A stretch of DNA of 64,000 bases from Mycobacteroides sp. CBMA 271 (GTDB lineage: Bacteria; Actinomycetota; Actinomycetes; Mycobacteriales; Mycobacteriaceae): NCBI RefSeq assembly GCF_009729205.1, contig NZ_VTHB01000007.1, positions 62,001 through 126,000 on the forward strand. Reading direction: 5' to 3'. Under the pieces are notes generated by a model that did not search any database, was not told the origin of the DNA, and saw nothing but the letters and a program-made list of their open reading frames with translations. A program made the position numbers and the translations under genes. Positions 8,941-17,709 of the stretch are shown here, in pieces (position 1 is the first letter of the stretch; each line of letters opens with the position of its first letter).

Positions 8941-10953
8941 TCAACCCACGTGCAGCGGGTCGATCTGAACCCTGACGGGTTCGGAGTCACGACGGGCGCT
9001 CAACGTCGCCACGCCCCGGCGCAAAGCCGCGGCCATCTCCAGCCCCGCCGAGCGCTCTACCCGGACAAGCATGCGCACCACGTCCACACCATCGGGTATC
9101 CCGGCCGGGCGGCGCGCTCCGACCGGCAGGTCGACAGGGCCCAACAACTCGGCACCCGCCGGGAGGTCCGCGGCGTCGACGAGGGCGCTCACCGCCAGGG
9201 CGGGCCCATCGATGGCCGCGATGTGTACCTGAGGAGGCAGCCCGACCTCCGCCCGCGCGGCCAGTTCGGTGGCGGCGTGCCCCACCGGATCCCAGCGGAT
9301 GAGAGCCTGCACCGTGGGCAGCGCGGCGTCGGCGACGACAACGACCGATCCGCCCTCGTCCCGCCCGCGAACCAATGACGCGGCCGCCATCCACTTCCGG
9401 AGGGTGTCCTCCGCGGCACGCAGGTCCTGACGGCCGAGTAGCGCCCAGGCGTCCAACAGCACCGCTGCACCATATCCATTGGGCGTCAAGGGTTCCGCTC
9501 CCGGCGTACACACCACCAATGTGGGCGGTCCGGACACGACCGAGCGCACCTCGCCGCCCCCGGAAGTCACCACCGGAAACCCGGGTAGCGCTCGGCCCAG
9601 CTCCTCGGCCGTCCGACGGGCGCCCACCACCACCGCGCGCACCGCATTGGACCCGCACCGGGAGCAGCGCAGGTCCGCGTCGACGCGACCGCACCAGCGA
9701 CAACTGGGGCTCAAGAGATTCGAGGTCCCGCCTGGGCCTTCCAATGCCAGCGGGCCGGTGCAGTGTCGACACCGCGCCACCGTCCGACATTTTGTGCAGG
9801 CCAATGCCGGCACGTATCCCCGGCGGGGCACCTGCACCAGGACCGAGTGCCCACGCTTCAAGGCATCCCGGGCCGCGGTTAAGGCAACGATGGGGATGCG
9901 CGCCGATCGCGCTGCCGGATCACGTTCTTGCGCATATCCGCTGTCATCGAGAGCACTGATCCGCGCGGCAGCCTTACGCACCACCGAGCGGGCCGCAACC
10001 AGGTCATGGGCCCAGCCACTCTCGACGAGGGCCTGCGCCTCGGCGGTACGCGCGTATCCGCCGATTACCGCGGCGCAGCGCAGCTGATGGGCGCGCAGCA
10101 TCGCGACCTCACGGGCGTGCGGATACGGGGAGCGCGGTTCGGCGAGGTTGTCATCGCCGTCGTCCCACACCATCACTAGCCCCAAATCGGCTACCGGCGC
10201 GAACACGGCGGCCCTGGTACCGATCACTACGGTCGCCTCGCCGCGCAGGATCGCCAGCCACCGTCGGTACCGCTCGGCAGGACCGAGCTCCGCCGACAGT
10301 GCGATAACACGCTCCGTACCTAGGTGTTTCACGAACTCTGCGGCCAGCACATCGATATCGCGCTGGTCCGGAACGACGGCGAGCACTCCCCTGCCGGTGC
10401 CGGCGGTCGCCACCGCGGCCTCGGCCAAGCGGGTCGTCCAGTCCTCGCCGGACAACGCCTGCCACACCGCACGCGCGGCCCGCCCCTGCGAGAGGGCCTC
10501 CAGGAAACGTTCGCCGCGCTGATATCGCGCCCAGCCCGTGGCGTCGGGCGCCGGGACTTCGACGCCATCGGCCGCCTGACGCGTTTCACGCTCCGCGCGC
10601 GCATGACGGGGCGGAAGAGCCAACCGCAGCACGTCCACCCTGGTTCCCGCGTAACGGGCGGCCACGGCGTCAACTAATCTGCGCACATCCGGCGTCAAGA
10701 CCCGCGTGGGAGACACGACTCGGTCCAGCCATCCAAGCTTGCCCGGGTGATCGCTCTCCGAGCGCCGTTCCAGCAGGATCGCATCCACCAGCCGACCGTG
10801 GAATCGCACCCGTACACGCACTCCGGGCTGGGCGTCATCGGATTGCTCCGCAGACACGAGGTAGTCGAACTCACGATCCAGATGGGGCACGGTGAGCAGC
10901 GGCAGCACCCGTGCCACCGGCTCATGCTCGGCCACCACCCGCGTCGCAGTCAC
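8941..10953 (-). CDS. priA: PriA-like primosomal protein lacking helicase motifs
   Basis: Replication-restart protein of 670 residues. The N-terminal PriA DNA-binding domain is recognisable (ARVLPLLTVPHLDREFDYLV, GVRVRVRFHGRLVDAILLE). The zinc-binding Cys cluster is present: CTKCRTVARCRHC, CRWCGRVDADLRCSRCG. The C-terminal part has VQALIRWDPVGHAATELAARAEVGLPP. The ATPase core is degenerate: where helicases have a GxGKT loop this protein reads TAGTGRGVLAVVPDQRD, and the DEEH box reads VWDDGDDN. NCBI-style names for actinobacterial homologues are 'probable replication restart protein PriA', so loss of helicase activity is likely lineage-wide. Start GTG 10953. Confidence 0.9.
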   Translation of the reverse strand: MTATRVVAEHEPVARVLPLLTVPHLDREFDYLVSAEQSDDAQPGVRVRVRFHGRLVDAILLERRSESDHPGKLGWLDRVVSPTRVLTPDVRRLVDAVAARYAGTRVDVLRLALPPRHARAERETRQAADGVEVPAPDATGWARYQRGERFLEALSQGRAARAVWQALSGEDWTTRLAEAAVATAGTGRGVLAVVPDQRDIDVLAAEFVKHLGTERVIALSAELGPAERYRRWLAILRGEATVVIGTRAAVFAPVADLGLVMVWDDGDDNLAEPRSPYPHAREVAMLRAHQLRCAAVIGGYARTAEAQALVESGWAHDLVAARSVVRKAAARISALDDSGYAQERDPAARSARIPIVALTAARDALKRGHSVLVQVPRRGYVPALACTKCRTVARCRHCTGPLALEGPGGTSNLLSPSCRWCGRVDADLRCSRCGSNAVRAVVVGARRTAEELGRALPGFPVVTSGGGEVRSVVSGPPTLVVCTPGAEPLTPNGYGAAVLLDAWALLGRQDLRAAEDTLRKWMAAASLVRGRDEGGSVVVVADAALPTVQALIRWDPVGHAATELAARAEVGLPPQVHIAAIDGPALAVSALVDAADLPAGAELLGPVDLPVGARRPAGIPDGVDVVRMLVRVERSAGLEMAAALRRGVATLSARRDSEPVRVQIDPLHVG

Positions 10954-11010
10954 CTGGTCGTTCTAGCAGACGTGCCCGACGCGCAGGTCAGCACCCGATA
11001 CAGTGACGTC

Positions 11011-11949
11011 ATGACCGCCATCGAAACCGGCATCGACCCGATCATCCTGAAGATCCTGGAAGCTGTTCCCATTCAGCTCGTTTCGCCGGACGGGCCACAG
11101 GCTTCGCGGGACGCCTATCGGGCGATTGCCACCGCACGCCCGCCGTGGATCGAGGTGGCCAAGGTCGAGGACCGCACCATCCCGGGACCCGCCGGCGAGA
11201 TACCGGTGCGCATCTACTCACCGTCCACCGACGGGGTGCACCCGGTGTTCGTGCTGATCCACGGAGGCGGCTGGGTGATCGGCGACCTGGATACTCACGA
11301 CGCGGTCGGCCGCGCCGCGGCGGTTCAGGCAGACGCCGTGGTGGTGTCTGTGGACTATCGGCTGGCACCGGAACATCCCTACCCTGCCGCCGTCGAAGAC
11401 TGCTGGGCCGCCCTGCAGTGGGTCCATGAGCATGCCGCCGAGATAGGTGGCGACCCGAGCCGCCTTGCCGTGGGCGGCGATTCGGCGGGCGGCAACCTGT
11501 CGGCGGTCTTGGCTCTGCTGGCTCGCGATAATGGCATTCCGCTGGCCTTCCAGCTGCTGTGGTACCCGGCCACCACCTTCGATACGACACTGCCGTCGAT
11601 GGTCGAGAACGCCGAGGCGCCGGTGCTCGACGTCAAGGCCGTCGCGGGACTGAGTCGGTGGTATCTCGGGGACACCAATCCCGCGACCGCGGGTCCGACG
11701 CTGGTTCCGGCCCGCGCCGAGAGCTTCGAGGGGCTGGCCCCAGCGTTCATCGGCACGGCACAGTTCGATCCGCTGCGCGATGATGGTGCCGTCTACGCAG
11801 AGCTGCTGCGAGGCGCCGGCGTGCCGGTGGAACTGCACAATGCACCGACGATGATCCACGGCTATCTCGGCTACGCGGATATCGTGCCCGCAGCCACCGA
11901 GGAGCGCGACCGCTCGCTGGCAGCGCTCAAGAAGGCTCTACACAACTAG
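11011..11949 (+). CDS. HSL-family alpha/beta hydrolase (LipH-like carboxylesterase)
   Basis: 312-residue esterase of the hormone-sensitive lipase family, like mycobacterial LipH/LipI. Seen: the oxyanion motif LIHGGGWVIGDLDTHD, the nucleophile elbow GGDSAGGNLSA, the acid region AQFDPLRDDG and the catalytic His in MIHGYLGY. No signal peptide, so cytosolic. The start ATG at 11011 lies 57 bases from the divergent priA start, where both promoters must sit. The 3' end overlaps the convergent permease gene by 23 bases. A short-chain ester substrate is a family expectation. Confidence 0.9.
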   Translation: MTAIETGIDPIILKILEAVPIQLVSPDGPQASRDAYRAIATARPPWIEVAKVEDRTIPGPAGEIPVRIYSPSTDGVHPVFVLIHGGGWVIGDLDTHDAVGRAAAVQADAVVVSVDYRLAPEHPYPAAVEDCWAALQWVHEHAAEIGGDPSRLAVGGDSAGGNLSAVLALLARDNGIPLAFQLLWYPATTFDTTLPSMVENAEAPVLDVKAVAGLSRWYLGDTNPATAGPTLVPARAESFEGLAPAFIGTAQFDPLRDDGAVYAELLRGAGVPVELHNAPTMIHGYLGYADIVPAATEERDRSLAALKKALHN

Positions 11950-13375
11950 CCCCGCGCAGGCGCGGACTCAGCACGTACATGAATGTGCCGCCCAGCAGAG
12001 CCCCGACCGGCCACGACAGCGCGGTCATGCTCTGCGCCCGGGGAACGAGCGCGATGGCAACCGCCACCGCCCCGGAGAGACCCAGCGCGATCAGTGCCGC
12101 CGGGTTGAACCCGCGGCTGTAGTAGTAGGCACCGTCAGTGGATTCGGAGTACAAGTCGGGCATGTGTGTGCGCTGGCGCCGCAGCAGGTAATAGTCCACG
12201 ATGAGGATCCCGAACACCGGCCCCATCAGCGCTCCCACCCCACCGAGGAAGTACACGATGGCGGCCTCGTTCCCCCAGATCTTCCAGGGCAGCACCATGA
12301 CCGACAGGACCGCGGTGATGATGCCTCCGGTGCGAAATGAGATGTACTTCGGCGCGACGTTGGAGATGTCGTAGGACGGGGACACGAAGTTGAGCACCAC
12401 ATTGATGCCCACGGTGGCGACGGCGAAGAGGATCGCCGCGACTATCACGATGGCATCGGAATCAATATCAGCGACAAGCTTCACCGGATCCGTCATCGCG
12501 CTGCCGTACTTCTTCAGCGCGGCGAGCGATATGACGATCGAAATCACCACGAAGGCGGTCTCGTTGAGTGGGATGCCCAATGCGTTTCCGCGCAGGATCG
12601 TCTGCCTGCTCGGCGCGAAGCGCGCGAAGTCCGCGTAATTGACCAGAGGGCCGGCCATGAAGGCGACCATCAAGAACGCCACCCCCGTGAATGCCAGCAC
12701 CGTGGCGCCCGGCGTCAGCGGGGCCCCCACGCGAGCGCCGAAGTCGATGCTCCACCCCACACTGGCCAGCATCCAGATCGCCAAAGCGATCATCCCGATC
12801 CAGACAACCGGGCCTGCGATATCGGATGCCCTGCGCACGATCTCCATGCCGTAGTTGAGGATCAGCAGCTGGATGGTCCACAACGCGAGGAATGCGCCCC
12901 ATCCCAGGGCATGCAGGCCCAGGAAGGTCGGTTCGGTCCACGGGCGCAATCCCGGATCCAGTCGCAGCAGCAGCACGACGACCGCCGTTGACGCCAGATA
13001 GGTTTGGATTCCGTACCAGAAGATCGCGACCAACCCACGCAACAGTGCCGGGACGTTGGCACCGAACACCCCAAATGTGGCCCGCGCGAATACCGGGAAG
13101 GGCACTCCCAGCCGCTGTCCGGCGATACCGATGAGGTTGCTCCCGAACCAGAGCAGTAGAACCCCGGTGAACAATGCGAGCATGGTCTGCCAGCCGGTCA
13201 GGCCCAATGCCAGCATCCCGACTGCGAGTCCGTAACTGCCGAGACTGTGCGCCGACGTCATCCAGAGACAGAAGAGGTCCCAGGTGCGCCAGGTGGCCTG
13301 CGCCTCCGTGGTAGGCGCCAGGTCCTTGTTGCTCAATCTGCCCGACACCACGGCCGGGTTCATCGCATCTACCAC
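11927..13375 (-). CDS. NCS1-family nucleobase/allantoin/hydantoin permease
   Basis: 482-residue membrane transporter with about 12 hydrophobic helices. NCS1-type marks include the N-terminal cytosolic segment with SNKDLAPTTEAQATW, WTSAHS-like and GLTGWQTM at helices 1-2, FPVFARATFGVFGANVPALLRG, and the cytosolic loop FARFAPSRQT. It is the last gene of a four-gene operon with a nitrilase, a dihydropyrimidinase and an LLM oxidoreductase, so uptake of uracil, dihydropyrimidine or hydantoin is the best inference. GTG 13375 starts two bases after the upstream stop; ATG 13363 is an alternative. Confidence 0.88.
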   Translation of the reverse strand: MVDAMNPAVVSGRLSNKDLAPTTEAQATWRTWDLFCLWMTSAHSLGSYGLAVGMLALGLTGWQTMLALFTGVLLLWFGSNLIGIAGQRLGVPFPVFARATFGVFGANVPALLRGLVAIFWYGIQTYLASTAVVVLLLRLDPGLRPWTEPTFLGLHALGWGAFLALWTIQLLILNYGMEIVRRASDIAGPVVWIGMIALAIWMLASVGWSIDFGARVGAPLTPGATVLAFTGVAFLMVAFMAGPLVNYADFARFAPSRQTILRGNALGIPLNETAFVVISIVISLAALKKYGSAMTDPVKLVADIDSDAIVIVAAILFAVATVGINVVLNFVSPSYDISNVAPKYISFRTGGIITAVLSVMVLPWKIWGNEAAIVYFLGGVGALMGPVFGILIVDYYLLRRQRTHMPDLYSESTDGAYYYSRGFNPAALIALGLSGAVAVAIALVPRAQSMTALSWPVGALLGGTFMYVLSPRLRGASCVEPS

Positions 13376-13377
13376 CG

Positions 13378-14397
13378 CTAGCCGCTCTTCGCCGTGATGT
13401 GTTGCGACAGTGCGGGAATCACCGCTTCCCCGTAGACCTGCAGCGTCTCCTCCTTGTTGTCGTGCTGCAGATATCCCGCGAATTGATCCACCCCCAGCGC
13501 CTTCAATTCCGACAGCTTCGCGATGTGATCCTCGACCGCACCCAGCACGCAGAACCGATCCACGATGTCATCGCTCACGAACTCCGCGTGCGTGTTCCCT
13601 GCCCGGCCGTGCTGGTTGTAGTCATATCCCTGGCGTCCGTCGATGTAGTCGGTAAGGGATTGCGGCACTTGACCACTGGTGCCATACCTAGCCACGATAT
13701 CGGCGACATGATTGCCCACCATCCCGCCGAACCACCGGCATTGGTCGCGCATATGAGCCCAGTCCGACCCCACATACATGGGTGCGGCCACACAGATCCG
13801 CACCTCTGCGGGATCGCGTCCGGCGGCTACGGCCGCATCTCGCACCGCACCGATCATCCAGCGCGCGATGTCGATATCGGCGAGCTGCAAGATGAACCCG
13901 TCGGCGACCTCACCGGCCAGGGCGAGAGCCTTAGGACCGTACGCCGCTACCCATACCTCCAGCCTGGAGCCTCGACTCCAAGGGAATTGCACAGTGGCAC
14001 CGTGGTATTCGACAGGTCGCGAGTTCGCGAGCTCTCTGATGACGTGAATGGATTCGCGCAGCGCCGAGAGGGTCGTCGGCGCCCCGCCGGTCACCCGGAC
14101 CGCCGAATCGCCCCTGCCGATGCCGCAGATGGTGCGGTTGCCGTACATATCGTTCAGGGTCGCGTACAGCGACGCCGTGACGGTCCAGTCCCGTGTCGCC
14201 GGATTGGTGACCATGGGCCCCACGACAATTCGTGTCGTCTCGTGCAGGATTTGGCTGTAGAGCACGTAGGGTTCCTGCCACAGTAGGTGTGAATCGAAGG
14301 TCCATACATGGCCGAAACCATGGGCCTCGGCGAGTTTCGCCAGCTGCACGGTGCGCGCCGCGGGTGGGTCACATTGCAGGACGACTCCGAAATCCAT
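13378..14397 (-). CDS. LLM-family flavin/F420-dependent oxidoreductase (pyrimidine-operon type)
   Basis: 339-residue TIM-barrel oxidoreductase of the luciferase-like superfamily, related to methylene-tetrahydromethanopterin reductase. Visible: DFGVVLQCDPPAARTVQLAKLAE, GPMVTNPATRDWTVTASLYATLNDMYGNRT-type barrel strand, GIGRGDSAVR, and the phosphate-site segment VWVAAYGPKALALAGEVADGFIL. I recall the CPS_4043-like F420 family as often lying beside dihydropyrimidinases, as here. F420 rather than FMN is likely in a mycobacterium but unproven. ATG 14397 follows a GAGAGGG ribosome site. It could supply the otherwise missing uracil-reducing step. Confidence 0.82.
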   Translation of the reverse strand: MDFGVVLQCDPPAARTVQLAKLAEAHGFGHVWTFDSHLLWQEPYVLYSQILHETTRIVVGPMVTNPATRDWTVTASLYATLNDMYGNRTICGIGRGDSAVRVTGGAPTTLSALRESIHVIRELANSRPVEYHGATVQFPWSRGSRLEVWVAAYGPKALALAGEVADGFILQLADIDIARWMIGAVRDAAVAAGRDPAEVRICVAAPMYVGSDWAHMRDQCRWFGGMVGNHVADIVARYGTSGQVPQSLTDYIDGRQGYDYNQHGRAGNTHAEFVSDDIVDRFCVLGAVEDHIAKLSELKALGVDQFAGYLQHDNKEETLQVYGEAVIPALSQHITAKSG

Positions 14398-14422
14398 CGG
14401 GGACCCTCTCTATCGACCAGCC

Positions 14423-15844
14423 TCAGATGAGGTATTGACACAGACCACGGCGCAGGAACGCGCCATCACCCTTACTGCCGAGATACTCGTCGCCGTCGAC
14501 GATCACCTTTCCGCGGGAGAGCACGGTATCGACGTGTCCGTCGATCTCGTATCCCTCCCATGCCGAGTGGTCCATGTTCATGTGATGGGTCTTGCCTAAC
14601 CCGATCGAGGTGTGCCCGTGGGGGTTATAGATGACGATGTCCGCATCGGCCCCGGGGGCGATCACTCCCTTGCGCCCGTATAGGCCGAACATGCGGGCCG
14701 GAGTCGTCGAGGTGATCTCGACCCATCGCTCAACGGTGATGTGGCCGTCCACGACCCCCTGGTACAGCAGGTCCATCCGATGCTCGATCGTGCCGATCCC
14801 GTTGGGAATCTTGGAGAAATCGCCGATGCCCATGTCCTTCTGCCCCTTCATACAGAACGGGCAGTGGTCGGTCGACACCATCTGGATGTCGTTGGTACGC
14901 AAAGCGCGCCACATCTCATCCTGGTGCTGTTCGCGCTTGGACCGCAGCGGTGTCGAACAGACCCACTTGGCCCCCTCGAAGCCGGGCGCACCCAGGTTGT
15001 CCTCAAGGGACAGGTACAGATATTGCGGACAGGTCTCCCCGTACACGTTCTGGCCGGCGTCACGGGCGGCGGCCAACTGTGCGACAGCCTGTTTCGCCGA
15101 GACGTGCACGATGTACAGCGGCGCACCCGTCAGGTTGGACAGCATGATGGCGCGGTGGGTGGCCTCCTCCTCCAGCTGCCAGGCTCGGGCAATGCCGTGG
15201 TAATAGGGCTCCGTCTTACCCGCCGCCAGCAGCTGAGACACCAAAACATCAATGGCAGGGCCATTTTCGGCATGCATCATGGTCATCAGCCCGGTATCGG
15301 CGCCCACCTGCATGGCCCGCAGTATCTGTGCGTCGTCGCTGTAAAAGACCCCTGGGTATGCCATGAACATCTTGTAGCTAGTGATGCCCTCATCGGCCAG
15401 ACTGCGCAGCGCCGCCAGCGAGGCATCGTTGACATCTCCCACAATCTGATGGAAGGAGTAGTCGACCGCACACTGACCCGCCGCCATTTCATGCCACGTC
15501 TGCAGTGAATCCTGCAGCTGCTCACCAAATTTCTGCACCGCGAAATCGATGATGGTGGTGGTGCCGCCCCAGGCGGCGGCGCGCGTCCCGGTCTCGAAGT
15601 CGTCAGACGCGGTCGTGCCGCCGAAGGGCATTGACATGTGAGTGTGCGCGTCGATGCCGCCCGGGATGACGTACTTGCCCGCGGCCTCGATCACCGTGTC
15701 GACGGCGTTGGGCAGATCTACTCCTAGCAGCGTGCTGTCGGGTAGCAGCACCGCCGCGATCTTCTCGCCCTCGACCAGGACATCTGCGTCGCCGCGCCCG
15801 GTCGCCGTGACCACGGTGCCGCCTCGAATAAGTGTCGTCGCCAT
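14423..15844 (-). CDS. Dihydropyrimidinase / D-hydantoinase
   Basis: 473-residue cyclic-imide amidohydrolase that opens dihydrouracil or hydantoin rings. All binuclear-zinc ligands are visible: DAHTHMSMPFGG (His-x-His), the carbamylated Lys in TSYKMFMAYPG, MMHAENG, YIVHVSAKQ and STDHCPFC. A C-terminal GRKGVIAPGADADIVIYNP segment is typical. It lies nine bases after a beta-ureidopropionase-like gene whose product takes the next step. Start ATG 15844. Hydantoinase versus dihydropyrimidinase specificity cannot be told from motifs; the nitrilase neighbour favours pyrimidine breakdown. Confidence 0.92.
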   Translation of the reverse strand: MATTLIRGGTVVTATGRGDADVLVEGEKIAAVLLPDSTLLGVDLPNAVDTVIEAAGKYVIPGGIDAHTHMSMPFGGTTASDDFETGTRAAAWGGTTTIIDFAVQKFGEQLQDSLQTWHEMAAGQCAVDYSFHQIVGDVNDASLAALRSLADEGITSYKMFMAYPGVFYSDDAQILRAMQVGADTGLMTMMHAENGPAIDVLVSQLLAAGKTEPYYHGIARAWQLEEEATHRAIMLSNLTGAPLYIVHVSAKQAVAQLAAARDAGQNVYGETCPQYLYLSLEDNLGAPGFEGAKWVCSTPLRSKREQHQDEMWRALRTNDIQMVSTDHCPFCMKGQKDMGIGDFSKIPNGIGTIEHRMDLLYQGVVDGHITVERWVEITSTTPARMFGLYGRKGVIAPGADADIVIYNPHGHTSIGLGKTHHMNMDHSAWEGYEIDGHVDTVLSRGKVIVDGDEYLGSKGDGAFLRRGLCQYLI

Positions 15845-15853
15845 CGACAGCTC

Positions 15854-16702
15854 CTACGGTTCGACGATCGAGCCGTAGGTATCGGGCCTGCGGTCCCGGT
15901 AGAACTGCCAGTCGCCCCGCACTTCGCGAACCACCGACAGGTCGAGGTCCCGTATCACGATCTCTTCGTTGCTCTCGGAGGCGATCTCGCCGACATAGTT
16001 GCCTCGCGGGTCGACGAAGTAGGAGCTGCCGTAGAACGTCACGGCCTGGTCGCCGAATTCGTCGCTCTCCGTGCCTACCCTGTTGTTGGCCCCGACGAAA
16101 TACTGGTTGGCCGCCGCCGCCGCGGGCTGCTCCAATTCCCAAAGCCTGTTGGACAGACCGGGTTTGGTGGCCGAAGGATTGAAGACCAACTCTGCTCCCG
16201 CGAGCCCGTAATTGCGCCAACCCTCGGGGAAATGCCGGTCGTAACAGATGTAGACGCCGATCTTGCCGACCGCCGTGTCGAACACCGGATACCCGAGATT
16301 GCCGGGCCTGAAGTAGAACTTTTCCCAGAACCGGTCGAGGTGCGGTATGTGATGCTTGCGGTACTTGCCCAGGTAAGTGCCGTCGGCATCGATGACCGCC
16401 GCGGTGTTGTAGAGAACGCCCGGCCGCTCCTCCTCGTACACCGGTAGCACCATGACCATGCGATGTTCTCTGGCGAGCGCCGCGAATCGGTCGGTGACCG
16501 GGCCGGGCACGGATTCGGCGTAGCCGTAGTACTTCTTGTCCTGAACGATGCCGAAGTAGGGTCCGTAGAACAGCTCCTGGAAGCAGATCACCTGTGCGCC
16601 CCGGGACGCCGCCTCGACGACAAAACCCTCGTGCTTGGCGAGCATGGATTCCTTGTCGCCAGCCCAAGTCGCTTGCGTCAGTGCGGCTCTGATGACCGTC
16701 AT
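15854..16702 (-). CDS. Nitrilase-superfamily beta-ureidopropionase (N-carbamoyl-beta-alanine amidohydrolase)
   Basis: 282-residue carbon-nitrogen hydrolase that releases CO2 and ammonia from N-carbamoyl-beta-alanine or other N-carbamoyl amino acids. The catalytic triad is visible: Glu in CFQELFYGPYF, Lys in YLGKYRKHHIP and Cys in GVYICYDRHFPEGWR, with GANNRVG downstream. It is the first gene of the operon with dihydropyrimidinase, LLM oxidoreductase and NCS1 permease. ATG 16702 is divergent from the 5-alpha-reductase-like gene across 119 bases, which hold the operon promoter. N-carbamoyl-D-amino-acid hydrolase is the main alternative. Confidence 0.9.
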   Translation of the reverse strand: MTVIRAALTQATWAGDKESMLAKHEGFVVEAASRGAQVICFQELFYGPYFGIVQDKKYYGYAESVPGPVTDRFAALAREHRMVMVLPVYEEERPGVLYNTAAVIDADGTYLGKYRKHHIPHLDRFWEKFYFRPGNLGYPVFDTAVGKIGVYICYDRHFPEGWRNYGLAGAELVFNPSATKPGLSNRLWELEQPAAAAANQYFVGANNRVGTESDEFGDQAVTFYGSSYFVDPRGNYVGEIASESNEEIVIRDLDLSVVREVRGDWQFYRDRRPDTYGSIVEP

Positions 16703-16821
16703 TGACAGACTCTATGCGCACCGCGCTCCGCGCGCGCGCCAATCAACCCAACAGCCGAACCGCCCTGACCACCTGCGCCGGACTCTCGCCCGGGCGCGGT
16801 AGAACACGTTACAGTTCTGCG

Positions 16822-17613
16822 ATGCACTGGTACACCGGTAATACCGTCTACGACAGCGTGCTCACCGCGGCCTTCGGCTTCGCCGCCTTCGTGATTATCG
16901 GCAGTCTCTTCGCGCAGAGTTCATACGGTCGCTTCTCGACGACGAAGCTCGGACTCAATCTGAATCCCAAGCTCGGTTGGTGGCTGATGGAGATTCCCGC
17001 GACCGTGGTGTTTCTGGTCTGCTACCTGAGCGGCCCGACCCGCTTCGAACCGACATCGCTGGTTCTCGCCGGGATTTGGCTGCTGCACTACGCCAACCGC
17101 GGCTGGTTCTTCCCGCTTGCCATCCGCCAGATGCCCGGCAAGCGCAGCTCCTTCAACGTGTCGGTTGTCGTGATGGGCATGCTGGTGACATCGATGCACG
17201 GATATCTCAACGGGACCCTGTTCAGTCACGATTTCTTCGGGCAGTACAGCACTGCGTGGCTGCGAGACCCGCGATTTCTGATGGGCCTGGCCCTCTACCT
17301 GTGCGGGTTCGCGCTGCTGCTCAGCTCCGAGTCGATCGTGCGGAACTTGCGGGACAGAAAGGACCCCGGTGCCGCCGAGTACCGCATCCCCTTTGGCGGC
17401 GGGTTTCGATTCGTCACCAGCCCGGCGTACCTCGGCGAGCTCATCGCCTGGTCGGGTTTCGCCCTATTGACGTGGGCCCTGCCCGGTGTCGTCATCCTGC
17501 TGATCACCGCGGGCAATCTGATCCCGCGCGCCCTGGCCACCCATCGCTGGTATCGAGAGAAGTTCACCGACTACCCGACAAATCGAAAAGCACTAATCCC
17601 CGGCGTCATCTGA
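16822..17613 (+). CDS. Steroid 5-alpha-reductase-like membrane protein
   Basis: 263-residue protein of the 3-oxo-5-alpha-steroid 4-dehydrogenase family. It has about six hydrophobic segments; helix-rich motifs LLHYANRGWFFPLAIR, the NADPH-binding C-terminal region YRIPFGGGFRFVTSPAYLGELIAWSGFALLTW, and the terminal family pattern HRWYREKFTDYPTNRKALIPGV. ATG 16822 was chosen as the first codon before recognisable sequence; upstream in-frame codons overlap the nitrilase start region. Likely substrates are 3-oxo-delta4 steroids or enoyl lipids; mycobacteria degrade sterols, so a steroid role fits but is inferred. Confidence 0.85.
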   Translation: MHWYTGNTVYDSVLTAAFGFAAFVIIGSLFAQSSYGRFSTTKLGLNLNPKLGWWLMEIPATVVFLVCYLSGPTRFEPTSLVLAGIWLLHYANRGWFFPLAIRQMPGKRSSFNVSVVVMGMLVTSMHGYLNGTLFSHDFFGQYSTAWLRDPRFLMGLALYLCGFALLLSSESIVRNLRDRKDPGAAEYRIPFGGGFRFVTSPAYLGELIAWSGFALLTWALPGVVILLITAGNLIPRALATHRWYREKFTDYPTNRKALIPGVI

Positions 17614-17655
17614 CGCACGTCCCAGCGGTCGCCGAGTGTGAGCGCCAGTGCGACA

Positions 17656-17697
17656 AAAATGCCGAGTGTGAGCAGTAGCGCTCACACTCGGCATTTT
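17656..17697. terminator. Strong bidirectional hairpin between convergent genes
   Basis: Two perfect 18-base arms (17656-17673 and 17680-17697) with a 6-base loop. The arms begin AAAATGCCGAG and end CTCGGCATTTT, so each strand has a T-run after the stem. It lies between the 3' ends of the 5-alpha-reductase-like gene and metK, as expected for a shared terminator. A partial extra copy of the arm (GCCGAGTGTGAGC) lies just upstream, near 17631-17643. Confidence 0.8.
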
Positions 17698-17709
17698 GGA
17701 CAGCAGTGA

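Noticed and set aside
15603..16742. 379-codon minus-strand frame
   Set aside because: Frame-shifted shadow of the nitrilase and dihydropyrimidinase genes; Arg/Gly/His-rich composition.
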